From NCBI GenBank assembly GCA_035654175.1, contig DASRXL010000230.1, positions 1 through 55,316 on the forward strand: a stretch of DNA of 55,316 nt. Direction: 5' to 3'. The translations under genes were made by a program, and so were the position numbers. The stretch comes from PNC22 sp035654175. GTDB lineage: Bacteria > Planctomycetota > Phycisphaerae > Phycisphaerales > UBA1924. Below the pieces are notes generated by a model. The model saw only the letters and a program-made list of their open reading frames with translations. It was not told the origin of the DNA and ran no database searches. Of this stretch, positions 41,114 through 48,374 are shown one piece after another (position 1 is the first letter of the stretch; each line of letters begins with the position of its first letter).

Positions 41114-42058
41114 ATGGATGACAACATGGCAGATACTCAGTGTGCCCAACTATTCGGCGACGTGCATCGCAACGATGTGCTCGTCGTACTTGGCGATGAC
41201 TCTTGCTTCGTCTCGAGCTTGGACGGTGCGCCTCTTGGCCCCGTCTTGAGCGCAAAGATGAGAATCGGGGCGACGGCGGCGATGTTGCCCTCAAGGGATG
41301 TTGTGGCGGTTGCATATTTCGAAGGGCGCATTGCCGCGTACGACTGGCGAAGCGGGGCTCTTATTTGGGAGCTCGACGGATACAGTGAGGTGTCTGAGAT
41401 TCTGTGCCTGGATAACGATAGCTTCTTGATTCTCCAGCTCTCCGGCGAGCTCGCCGAGATCGACGCAGAGACGGGTGAGGCCATGGGCACGCTAGGTGGT
41501 GTCGTTTATGCCATCGCTGACAGCACGAGACCGATCCTTGTGCTTCTGCGAGCGGTGGGTCCTCGAAGGCGTGCTAGTAAATATGTCTTGGAACTCCGCG
41601 GTTCGCTTTCTCGAGAGACAGCCATCATTCGGCGAGAGACCGGTAGCCGCAGCATTGCGGGAGCGGCATTCGGCGACTCATGGCTAGCGCTCTCGGAGCT
41701 TCAATGGGGAGAGATCCTCGCCATGGACCTGCACGGAAACGAGCTCTGGCGTCGAGCGCCGGATGGCGAAGTCGTTCGGTTCCAGGGCTCGGGCGAAGGG
41801 CGCGACCGAGGATTCCAGTGCCTGAGCAGAGCGCCCGACTCCTCATGGCTCTTCGCACTCCAGTGGCCCAAGAAAGGGGGAATACCGATCGAAGGGGTGC
41901 TCATAGACCCGCGTGATGGATCATTGATCGGGCAAGCTGCGCTGCCTAATGCGTGCTGGGGGATTCCCGTCGCGAACGGGTCGGCGCTAGTCTCGACATC
42001 TGGATTGCTGTCGCTACCCGAGATGATTTGGACGCCGCGGAGCTTTGGTGCGCCATGA
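41114..42058 (+). CDS. Beta-propeller-like protein, candidate immunity protein of the first toxin
   Basis: A 314-residue protein starting four bases after the original end of the toxin frame. It has no signal peptide. Repeated strand patterns with D-x-x-S/T-G-x-x-(I/L/M)-W-x-L/G (VAVAYFEGRIAAYDWRSGAL, ELAEIDAETGEAMGTLGG, LAMDLHGNELWRR, VLIDPRDGSLIGQAAL) resemble PQQ/WD-like propeller blades. The position right behind a toxin module is that of an immunity gene. Base composition is low in GC compared with the window, like the toxin, consistent with transfer as a cassette. No known immunity family was recognised, so the role is inferred from position. Confidence 0.6.
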   Translation: MDDNMADTQCAQLFGDVHRNDVLVVLGDDSCFVSSLDGAPLGPVLSAKMRIGATAAMLPSRDVVAVAYFEGRIAAYDWRSGALIWELDGYSEVSEILCLDNDSFLILQLSGELAEIDAETGEAMGTLGGVVYAIADSTRPILVLLRAVGPRRRASKYVLELRGSLSRETAIIRRETGSRSIAGAAFGDSWLALSELQWGEILAMDLHGNELWRRAPDGEVVRFQGSGEGRDRGFQCLSRAPDSSWLFALQWPKKGGIPIEGVLIDPRDGSLIGQAALPNACWGIPVANGSALVSTSGLLSLPEMIWTPRSFGAP

Positions 42059-42099
42059 GTCACGCCGCTGGTCGCAGTTCTGGAGTCGCACGGCAACCG

Positions 42100-42453
42100 C
42101 GACGGGTGGGCCGACCTGCTGCGGCCCGGTGACGGGCGTCCCGCCATCGCGGGGCGAAGCCGAGGTCGTCTCGCTGGCCTTCGACGGCGAACGCGTCCCG
42201 GTCCACAATCTGTCGATCCCCCTCACGCCCACGTATTACGTCGGCGAGGGCGGGCTGTGGGCGCATAGCCGCGATTATCGTAAGATATTCAAGGAGGCGT
42301 ACGAGGAGTCGACGGGTAAAGCGTTTCCCGCTGACTACCAAGTTCACCACCGCATTCCGCAGGAACATCGAGACTTGTTTCCTGACGGCGAAGTTGATCG
42401 ACTGGATAATTGGGTAGGCGTCCCGAGAGGGCGGGGGACACCGACCACGTGGC
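42100..42453 (+). pseudogene. Orphan toxin cassette 2: Hint C-terminal remnant and HNH-like toxin, 5' part
   Basis: The frame carries only the end of a Hint domain (GEAEVVSLAFDGERVPVHNL, PTYYVGEGGLWAHS) followed by RDYRKIFKEAYEESTGKAFP and YQVHHRIPQEHRDLFPDGEV, the V-H-H-R-I-P-Q motif of HNH/LHH-type nuclease toxins. The toxin part then reads DRLDNWVGVPR and changes into REP sequence at about 42454. There is no start codon or N-terminal carrier, as in displaced (orphan) RHS toxin cassettes. Coding presumably resumes at about 43204 after the RAYT insertion. Confidence 0.6.
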
Positions 42454-42503
42454 GGGCTGGCATCAACCCGTGCCACCGACGTTTGCTCTGAAAGGTCGGT
42501 GCT
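42454..42503 (+). repeat. Left REP of the RAYT element
   Basis: Begins GGGCTGGCA, contains GTGCCACCGA (42470-42479) and ends AGGTCGGTGCT. The inner part forms an imperfect hairpin between CACCGA and TCGGTG. It matches the right REP in inverted orientation over about 50 bases. Confidence 0.75.
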
Positions 42504-42532
42504 CCTTCGTCTCCTCCGCCGAACGTCCGAGG

Positions 42533-42538
42533 TATGCT
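42533..42538 (+). promoter_or_regulatory. -10-like box of the RAYT gene (leaderless type)
   Basis: TATGCT, six bases, then GTG at 42545; no Shine-Dalgarno sequence. Confidence 0.4.
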
Positions 42539-42544
42539 GACCCC

Positions 42545-43105
42545 GTGCGGATCCCATCGCCCCACCGCAAGCGGATGCGCCGCCGCGAGGAGCCCGGCGG
42601 TGTGCGCTTCATCACCTTCTCCTGCCAGCGGCGTCTCCCCCTCCTCGACAACCCTGAGATCTGCCGTCTCTTCTTGGAAGCCCTGGCCGGCGTCGGTGCC
42701 GAGTTCTCGCTCGGGATCTTCGCATGGGTGCTGATGCCCGAGCATGTGCACCCGCTCCTCCGCGCGCCGGAGCACGGCGAGCTCGCGCCCGCCCTCAAGT
42801 CGCTCAAGCTCTCCGTCTCGGTGCGCGTCCTCGCGCGTTGGCGGGAGATCGACGCCCCGATCCTCGTCCGGATCGTGGACGCGCATGGCCGGCCGCGATA
42901 CTGGCAGAAGGGGGGCGGCTTCGACCGGAATGTGCGCGACGAGCACGAGTTCCGCCGCGAGGTGCGGTACATCCACCGCAACCCGGTCGAGCGGGGGCCT
43001 GGTGAGAGGCCGGAGGATTGGGAGTGGTCCAGCGTGCGCTGGTGGATGGGAGAGCGGGAGGGGGAGTTCCCGTGCGACCCGCCGCCGGGAGACCCCGCGG
43101 CATAG
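42545..43105 (+). CDS. REP-associated tyrosine transposase (RAYT, Y1 family)
   Basis: A 186-residue protein with GTG start. N-terminal GGVRFITFSCQRRLPLL is the RAYT beta-1 segment. The HUH motif is in VLMPEHVHPLLRAPE (H-x-H), and the catalytic tyrosine region is REVRYIHRNPVERG, the Y-I-H-x-N-P-V signature of the family. A C-terminal WSSVRWWMG follows as usual. RAYTs are single-copy domesticated or mobile IS200/IS605 relatives that recognise flanking REP palindromes; these flanks are present here. The gene lies within the second toxin cassette, whose coding sequence it appears to split. It carries the leaderless-type start seen elsewhere in the window, so it is adapted to local expression signals or long resident. 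Confidence 0.9.
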   Translation: MRIPSPHRKRMRRREEPGGVRFITFSCQRRLPLLDNPEICRLFLEALAGVGAEFSLGIFAWVLMPEHVHPLLRAPEHGELAPALKSLKLSVSVRVLARWREIDAPILVRIVDAHGRPRYWQKGGGFDRNVRDEHEFRREVRYIHRNPVERGPGERPEDWEWSSVRWWMGEREGEFPCDPPPGDPAA

Positions 43106-43152
43106 GCCGGATGGGAGGGCTTCAAATGGGACTGAGGCCGGTCAACGAGGGA

Positions 43153-43203
43153 AGCACCGACCTCTCAAAGCAGAGATCGGTGGCACAAGGTCGGTGCCAG
43201 CCC
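43153..43203 (-). repeat. Right REP of the RAYT element
   Basis: Reverse-complement of the left REP with a handful of differences, mostly in the loop (TCTCTGCTTTGAGA in place of CGTTTGCTCTGAAA). It is followed directly by the presumed end of the split toxin gene. Confidence 0.75.
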
Positions 43204-43248
43204 CCCCAGGACGATTGGATCGCCGCAATCGCTAAGATGTTCAATTGA
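43204..43248 (+). pseudogene. Presumed 3' end of toxin cassette 2
   Basis: The frame after the right REP ends DDWIAAIAKMFN followed by TGA at 43246-43248, eight bases before the next gene. Position and the amphipathic end fit the missing C-terminus of the HNH-like toxin interrupted by the RAYT unit; the sequence is too short to prove it. Confidence 0.35.
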
Positions 43249-43255
43249 CGAGCGC

Positions 43256-44182
43256 ATGCAAGAGTATCTGGAAATCTCCTTTCATCCGGTAGGTAAGGTG
43301 TCAAGCGCGCTGGCCGCACGGATGCAGAGCTGGAGAGAGAAGGGCTATGTTCTTGAGCAACAGTATGGGATAAAGACACCGTGGTTCAAAATGCTCGTCC
43401 CACTTGGCGACGAATCCTGGCGCGATGAGATTGTGGCCACGGTCAAGGCGAAGCTTGTCACTTCGGATTGGCACGCGAATTTCATTCAGGATGTGTACTC
43501 GCCGGTCGACTTCGCCCATGCGCCATTGTTTGGCATTATTCACACAGGCCGTGACATCGACTTCCCTATGGGGCGCGACGACATCGCGAGTGTCACGCAT
43601 ATCATGGACGTGGACCAGAGCGACGCGTGTGCAGCCTGTGGGGCTGGAACAAGACAGAATTGCCCGCTCCGGCTTCCAGCAAGTGATCTCAACAAGGCGG
43701 GCAAGTGCGCTAGCATCTGGATTGGAGACAATGCCTTTTTTATGCTAACTGAGCAACTGGCCGGTGAGCTGTCGGAAGAGTGCAGCGACGAGTTGCCGTT
43801 GCTGGAGATCGAGACGATCGGGAAGATAAAGCTGAAGGAGCGCTGGCTCCAGATCGTTCCGGAGTTCGTTGTGCCCGAAAGCGCGATCGTGGAGCGTCGT
43901 GTGAAGCGGATAGAGTGTCCCGAGTGCGGAGCGGTTCGAGGGGAGGCTCTTCCGGGCCCGATCAGCGGCGTCTGCTTCACGGCGCGAGAGAGTGCTCTGA
44001 ACAAGGTCAGGCTGCCAGCGGCCTCGCTTTGCCCAGTGTGGGAGGGTGGCATCGAGCGATTCCCTGACGGCAGGATCATCAGCTATCCTGAGCGCAGGCT
44101 CTGGCTGCGCGGTGATCTGGGCCGCGCGCTTGCAAAGAAGAAGATCCGGGACCTGGAGCTCGTGCCGATCATCTTCGCATGA
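43256..44182 (+). CDS. Protein of unknown function, candidate immunity protein of the second toxin
   Basis: A 308-residue soluble protein starting seven bases after the putative toxin stop. It has no signal peptide or membrane helix. Two Cys pairs (DACAACGAGTRQNCPL and IECPECGAVRGEALP, plus GVCFTA) could bind zinc; the second looks like a zinc ribbon knuckle. Other landmarks are SFHPVGKVSSALAARMQSW at the start and the charged end RALAKKKIRDLELVPIIF. GC content is low relative to the window. No family was recognised; the immunity role rests on its place behind a toxin and in front of a further RHS fragment. Confidence 0.55.
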   Translation: MQEYLEISFHPVGKVSSALAARMQSWREKGYVLEQQYGIKTPWFKMLVPLGDESWRDEIVATVKAKLVTSDWHANFIQDVYSPVDFAHAPLFGIIHTGRDIDFPMGRDDIASVTHIMDVDQSDACAACGAGTRQNCPLRLPASDLNKAGKCASIWIGDNAFFMLTEQLAGELSEECSDELPLLEIETIGKIKLKERWLQIVPEFVVPESAIVERRVKRIECPECGAVRGEALPGPISGVCFTARESALNKVRLPAASLCPVWEGGIERFPDGRIISYPERRLWLRGDLGRALAKKKIRDLELVPIIFA

Positions 44183-44315
44183 CAGCACGGAATGTGTGCG
44201 TCATGAACGGCGGCACAGTCGGTCCACGCAATTACGTGTCGCTCGCTGCGGTCGTACCGCGGGTGTGTCTCCTCAGGGCGGCTGGCAACCGGCACTACGC
44301 GCCGGTCGACCAGTG

Positions 44316-44980
44316 AACGCCAGCAACACCCACTCGTGGGTGTACGGCTACGACCCCCTCTCGAGACTCCGCTCGGCCGAACGCGGCATCCTGAACTCCA
44401 CCAAAGACGGCATCGACTACTCGGCGTCGGCGATCCCGAGGCGGGTCTTGTGGGGGTTGGACACGCGGGGCAACTGAACGGAGGGCGCGGGCCCGACCGA
44501 CGGGCTGGGAGAGTACCTCAACTCCGGCGGGGTCGAGGCAGGACTCCGACGACGACGGCCTCTACGAGCTGATCGCGGCCAAGGAGCACGCGACCGGCCA
44601 GCGCAACCGGCTCGACAGCGTCACGACCGACACGGGGAGCACGCCGACGGCAGTGCCCCACAGTCCATGACCTCGCCGGCAACCTCGTCGCCGATCACGC
44701 CTATTGGTACCAGTACGACGCCTTAACCGCCGCGCGGCCGTACACGAGCGGGGCTCGCTGAACTTCGACGCTCCCGGCAACCGACGACGGGACTCCCGGC
44801 GCTTGGAAGCTGTACATGGCCTACGCGCGCTGGGCCGGCTCTTCAGCGTGCAGAAGCCGTGGAGTAGCGGCAAGGACCACCGCCAGAGCTCCTGTACGAC
44901 GACGGCCTCCGCCGCACCCAGGAGCTGGTGACCAACCCGATCACCACGCTCGGCGGCGCTCGTGCGACCCGGCGCTGAAA
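44316..44980 (+). pseudogene. Second RHS-repeat remnant, heavily frameshifted
   Basis: RHS-like pieces appear in several frames: HSWVYGYDPLSRLRSAERGI, then GLGEYLNSGG, EHATGQRNRLDSVTTDTGS, DLAGNLVADHAYWYQYDAL and YDDGLRRTQELVTNPITTLG. The last is homologous in DNA to 39776-39840 in the first RHS fragment. Stops and frame changes separate every piece, so the gene is dead. Together the two RHS fragments bracket the two toxin/immunity cassettes. Confidence 0.65.
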
Positions 44981-45219
44981 CCCTCCCAGCCCAGAACCGC
45001 CTTTCCGCCAAAGGCGGCAGACTCCGCATGACGTCCCTCCATCTGCGTGATCCCCGCCCTCTCCCTCAGGCCGCTTTCACCATGCGCTCACCGCGCAATC
45101 ACCGCCCTCCATTACCGTCGTTCCAGTCAACCAGAGTACGTCGTCCGCCGCTGGCCATTTCCACCCAGCGGCGCGGGCGTTCGGGCGTCCGCGGCGGCTC
45201 TCCAGCGAAGGCACGGGGC
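44981..45219. other. Intergenic region upstream of ino1
   Basis: 239 bases without a supported gene. It contains a hairpin CCGCCTTT (44997-45004), loop CCGCC, AAAGGCGG (45010-45017), similar in size to the palindromic elements but different in sequence. The open frame running into ino1 from 44962 is low-complexity and was not accepted. No promoter could be assigned. Confidence 0.4.
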
Positions 45220-46434
45220 ATGAAGAGCGACAGCATCCGGGTGGCGATCGTCGGGCTCGGCAACTGCGCGTCGTCGCTCATCCAGGGGGTGCACTTCTAC
45301 CGAGACGCCAAGGAGGACGAGTTCGTCCCCGGCCTCATGCACGTGTCCCTGGGTGGCTACCACGTGCGCGACGTCGAGTTCGTCGCGGGCTTCGACGTCT
45401 CCGACGCGAAAGTCGGACGCGACATCGCCGAGGCGATCGCCGCCCCGCCCAACAACACGTTCCGCTTCGCCGATGTCCCGGCCACCGGCGTTAAGGTCCA
45501 GCGCGGCCCCACCATGGACGGGCTCGGCCGCTATCTCCGCCAAGTCGTGCGCGAGGCCCCAGGGAAGCCCGCCGACGTCGCCCGCGTGCTGCGCGAGCGC
45601 GGGGCCGAGGTGCTCGTCTCGTATCTCCCAGTCGGCGCCGAGCGCGCCACCGAGTGGTACGCGGAGCAGGCCCTTGCCGCGGGCTGCGCCTTCGTCAACT
45701 GCATCCCCGTCTTCATCGCGTCCTCGCGCGCGTGGCAGGACCGGTTCGCCGACAGCAACCTCCCCCTCATCGGCGACGACATCAAGTCGCAGGTCGGCGC
45801 CACCATCACCCACCGCATGCTCGCGAACCTGTTCCGCTCCCGCGGCGTGCGCCTCGACCGCACCTACCAACTCAACTTCGGCGGCAACGCCGACTTCATG
45901 AACATGCTCGAGCGCGACCGCCTCGAGCTCAAGCGCATCAGCAAGACTCGCTCGGTCAAGAGCCAGGTTGGCCACGCCCTCGAGGCCGACGACATCCACA
46001 TCGGCCCCAGCGACTACGTCCCCTGGCTCGAGGACCGCAAGTTCTGCCACATCCGCATGGAGGGCACCACCTTCGGCAACGTGCCCATCTCCTGCGAGGT
46101 CAAGCTCGAGGTGTGGGACTCGCCCAACTCCGCGGGCGTCGTTATCGACGCGATCCGCTGCGCCCGCCTCGCGCTCGACCGCGGCGTCGGCGGCGCGCTC
46201 GTGGGCCCCTCCAGCTACTTCATGAAGTCACCCCCGCGACAGTTCACGGACGACGAGGCGCGGACGCATACCGAGGCCTTTATCCGGGGCGACGCTCCCG
46301 CGAGGCCTCCGCAACCCGTCCAGCCCCCGCGCACGCCCTCGCGAGCCCCCCTGCTCAACGGCGATCGCGCCACCGTGCTCTGCGAGCCCGACAAGAGCAA
46401 GACCCTCAACGGAACGCCCCGCCCGGAGAGGTAG
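45220..46434 (+). CDS. ino1: Myo-inositol-1-phosphate synthase family protein
   Basis: A 404-residue protein. ATG 45220 is preceded by GAAGG. The NAD-binding start VAIVGLGNCASSLIQGVHFY is typical of the actinobacterial/archaeal short form of inositol-1-phosphate synthase; further landmarks are SYLPVGAERATEWYAEQALA, FVNCIPVFIAS, GDDIKSQVGATITHRMLANL and LNFGGNADFMNMLERDRLEL with RISKTRSVKSQVGH, and a C-terminal VIDAIRCARLALDRGVGG. The enzyme makes inositol-1-phosphate from glucose-6-phosphate. A Pro/Arg-rich tail of about 60 residues follows the domain. The stop TAG is one base away from the next ATG (TAGGATG), so it is the first gene of a tightly coupled operon. Confidence 0.93.
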   Translation: MKSDSIRVAIVGLGNCASSLIQGVHFYRDAKEDEFVPGLMHVSLGGYHVRDVEFVAGFDVSDAKVGRDIAEAIAAPPNNTFRFADVPATGVKVQRGPTMDGLGRYLRQVVREAPGKPADVARVLRERGAEVLVSYLPVGAERATEWYAEQALAAGCAFVNCIPVFIASSRAWQDRFADSNLPLIGDDIKSQVGATITHRMLANLFRSRGVRLDRTYQLNFGGNADFMNMLERDRLELKRISKTRSVKSQVGHALEADDIHIGPSDYVPWLEDRKFCHIRMEGTTFGNVPISCEVKLEVWDSPNSAGVVIDAIRCARLALDRGVGGALVGPSSYFMKSPPRQFTDDEARTHTEAFIRGDAPARPPQPVQPPRTPSRAPLLNGDRATVLCEPDKSKTLNGTPRPER

Positions 46435-46435
46435 G

Positions 46436-47563
46436 ATGAAGCTCGTCATCTTCGGCCTGACCATGAGCTCCAGCTGGGGCAACGGTCACGCGACCCTCTG
46501 GCGCGCTCTCTGCCGCGCTCTCGCGCGCCGCCACTGCCATATCGTCTTCTTCGAGCGCGACGTCCACTACTACGCGGCCCACCGCGACCTCCCCAGCGGC
46601 ATCGACGAATGCTGCGAGCTGTGCCTCTACCCGAGCCTTGACGAGATCGCGCCCTACGCCCGCTCACACCTCGCCGATGCCGACGTGGCGATCGTCACGT
46701 CGTACTGCCCCGACGGGATCGCCGCCGCCGAGATGGCGCTCTCGTCCGCCGCGAGGCTCCGGGTGTTCTACGACCTCGACACGCCCGTGACGCTCGACCG
46801 GCTCCGCTCTGGCGAGGAGCTCTCGTACATCGGCCCGCGCGGGCTCGCCGACTACGACCTGGTGCTCAGCTACACCGGCGGCGCGGCGCTCGACGCCCTC
46901 CGCACCGACCTTGGGGCCAGACGCGTGGCGCCGCTCTACGGCAGCGTCGATCCCGACGCGCACAAGCCGGTCGACGCCGACCCCGCGTACCGCTCCGACC
47001 TGTCATACCTCGGCACCTACGCCGCGGACCGGCAGGCCGCCCTCGAAGCGCTCTTCGTCGAGCCCGCCAGGCGCCTGCCGCGCCGCAAGTTCCTGATCGG
47101 CGGCGCGCAGTACCCGCAGGAGTTCCCCTGGACCTCCAACATCTTCTTCGTGCGGCACATGCCGCCCGGGCTGCACCCGGCGTTCTTTTCCTCGTCGCGC
47201 CTCACGCTCAACGTCACGCGCCGAGCGATGGCGGAGATGGGGTACTGCCCCTCCGGGCGGCTGTTCGAGGCCGCGGCGTGCGGCGCGCCGGTCCTGACCG
47301 ACTGGTGGGAGGGTCTGGACGCCTTCTTCCAGCCCGGCGAGGAGGTCCTCATCGCGCGCACCGCCGCAGACGCGGTCGCGGCGGTCGAGACCTCGGACGC
47401 CGAGCTCGCCCGGATAGCGCGCGCAGCGCGGCAGCGCACGCTCGAGCAGCACACCGCCGACCGGCGCGCCGGCGACCTGCTCGACGCGCTCGAGCGCGCC
47501 GCCTCCGACGGCGCGGACGCCCCGGTCGGGTGCGCCGACGACAACCGGACGCGGGAGGGCTGA
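46436..47563 (+). CDS. CgeB-like glycosyltransferase
   Basis: A 375-residue protein of the CgeB/GT-B type. The N-terminus MKLVIFGLTMSSSWGNGHAT with the G-N-G-H-A loop and RRHCHIVFFERDVHYYAAHR is the donor-side Rossmann start; C-terminal SSRLTLNVTRRAMAEMGYCP, SGRLFEAAACGAPVLTDWWE and FFQPGEEVLIARTAAD match the CgeB/GT4 acceptor- and nucleotide-binding part. Translation is coupled to ino1 (one-base gap). The donor is probably an NDP-sugar made by the nucleotidyltransferase next in the operon; the acceptor could be inositol phosphate or a lipid form of it. Substrate assignment is inference only. Confidence 0.8.
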   Translation: MKLVIFGLTMSSSWGNGHATLWRALCRALARRHCHIVFFERDVHYYAAHRDLPSGIDECCELCLYPSLDEIAPYARSHLADADVAIVTSYCPDGIAAAEMALSSAARLRVFYDLDTPVTLDRLRSGEELSYIGPRGLADYDLVLSYTGGAALDALRTDLGARRVAPLYGSVDPDAHKPVDADPAYRSDLSYLGTYAADRQAALEALFVEPARRLPRRKFLIGGAQYPQEFPWTSNIFFVRHMPPGLHPAFFSSSRLTLNVTRRAMAEMGYCPSGRLFEAAACGAPVLTDWWEGLDAFFQPGEEVLIARTAADAVAAVETSDAELARIARAARQRTLEQHTADRRAGDLLDALERAASDGADAPVGCADDNRTREG

Positions 47564-47566
47564 GCG

Positions 47567-48370
47567 ATGTGGGGCATCATCCCGGCCGCGGGCCTCGGCA
47601 GCCGGATCCAGCCGCTCGCCTTCTCGAAGGAGCTGCTGCCGGTCGGCAGCCAGATCGAGGACGGCACGGAGCGGCCGCGCGCCGTCAGCGAGTATCTGAT
47701 CGAGCGCATGATCGTCGCGGGTGCGACCCGCCTGTGCTGCGTGATCGCGCCGGGCAAGTCCGACATCCTGAACTACTACGGCGCCCGCGTCGGCCCGGCT
47801 GACCTGGCGTACGTCGTGCAGCCCCGCCCCGGCGGGCTGTGCGACGCCATCTTCCGCGCGCTGCCGCTCATCGACGAGTCGGCGGAGCCCGTGCTCATCG
47901 GCCTGCCCGACACGATCTGGTTCCCCGCCGACGGCCTGGCAGGCCTCCCCGACGACCGCCTCAGCTTCCTCCTTTTCCCCGTCGAGCACCCCGAGTTCTT
48001 CGACGCGGTCGTGACCTCCGACGACGGGGCCGTCGCCGAGATCCAGGTCAAGCAGGCCCACGCCGCCTCCAACTGGATCTGGGGCGCGTTCAAGATGCCG
48101 GCCTGGGTCCTCCACGAGCTGCATGCGCTCTGGTGCGAGCCCGCGCGCCACGACGAGTACATCGGCACCCTCGTGAATGAGTACCTCGCTCGCGGCGGTC
48201 AGGCGTGGGGCGTCCGTGCGGGCGAGGCCTACGTCGATGTCGGGACCCTCAATGGATACCGCGAGGCGATCGCGCTGCTGACGAGCCGGCCCGCGTCCGA
48301 CCCGGTCTTCACCGTCGAAGCCGCCGGGCGCGTGCGCTCCGGTCCCAAGGCCCTCGCGGCGGAGAGATAG
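47567..48370 (+). CDS. Sugar-1-phosphate nucleotidyltransferase
   Basis: A 267-residue GT-A-like nucleotidyltransferase. The signature IIPAAGLGSRIQPLAFSKEL followed by LPVG is the G-x-G-(S/T)-R-x-x-P-x-x-x-x-x-K-x-x-x-P-V motif binding the NTP. Sugar- and metal-binding parts follow: QPRPGGLCDAIFRAL, VLIGLPDTIWFP (metal Asp), NWIWGAFKMPAWVL, and YVDVGTLNGYREAI with the conserved D-V-G-T. The length suits the RfbA/GlmU-like enzymes without extra domains. It starts three bases after the previous stop. It should supply the activated sugar of the pathway; which NTP and sugar cannot be told. Confidence 0.88.
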   Translation: MWGIIPAAGLGSRIQPLAFSKELLPVGSQIEDGTERPRAVSEYLIERMIVAGATRLCCVIAPGKSDILNYYGARVGPADLAYVVQPRPGGLCDAIFRALPLIDESAEPVLIGLPDTIWFPADGLAGLPDDRLSFLLFPVEHPEFFDAVVTSDDGAVAEIQVKQAHAASNWIWGAFKMPAWVLHELHALWCEPARHDEYIGTLVNEYLARGGQAWGVRAGEAYVDVGTLNGYREAIALLTSRPASDPVFTVEAAGRVRSGPKALAAER

Positions 48371-48374
48371 AGCC

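Larger units (their letters stand above)
42454..43203 (+). mobile_element. RAYT element with flanking inverted REP repeats
   Basis: The unit comprises a ~50-base repeat (42454-42503), a REP-associated tyrosine transposase gene (42545-43105) and a nearly identical inverted repeat (43153-43203). Both repeats contain an internal CACCGA...TCGGTG palindrome. It sits inside the second toxin frame. Confidence 0.75.

Noticed and set aside
43018..43248. A separate 76-codon gene overlapping the RAYT 3' end
   Set aside because: The first two thirds are out-of-frame RAYT and REP sequence; only the last dozen codons may belong to the split toxin.
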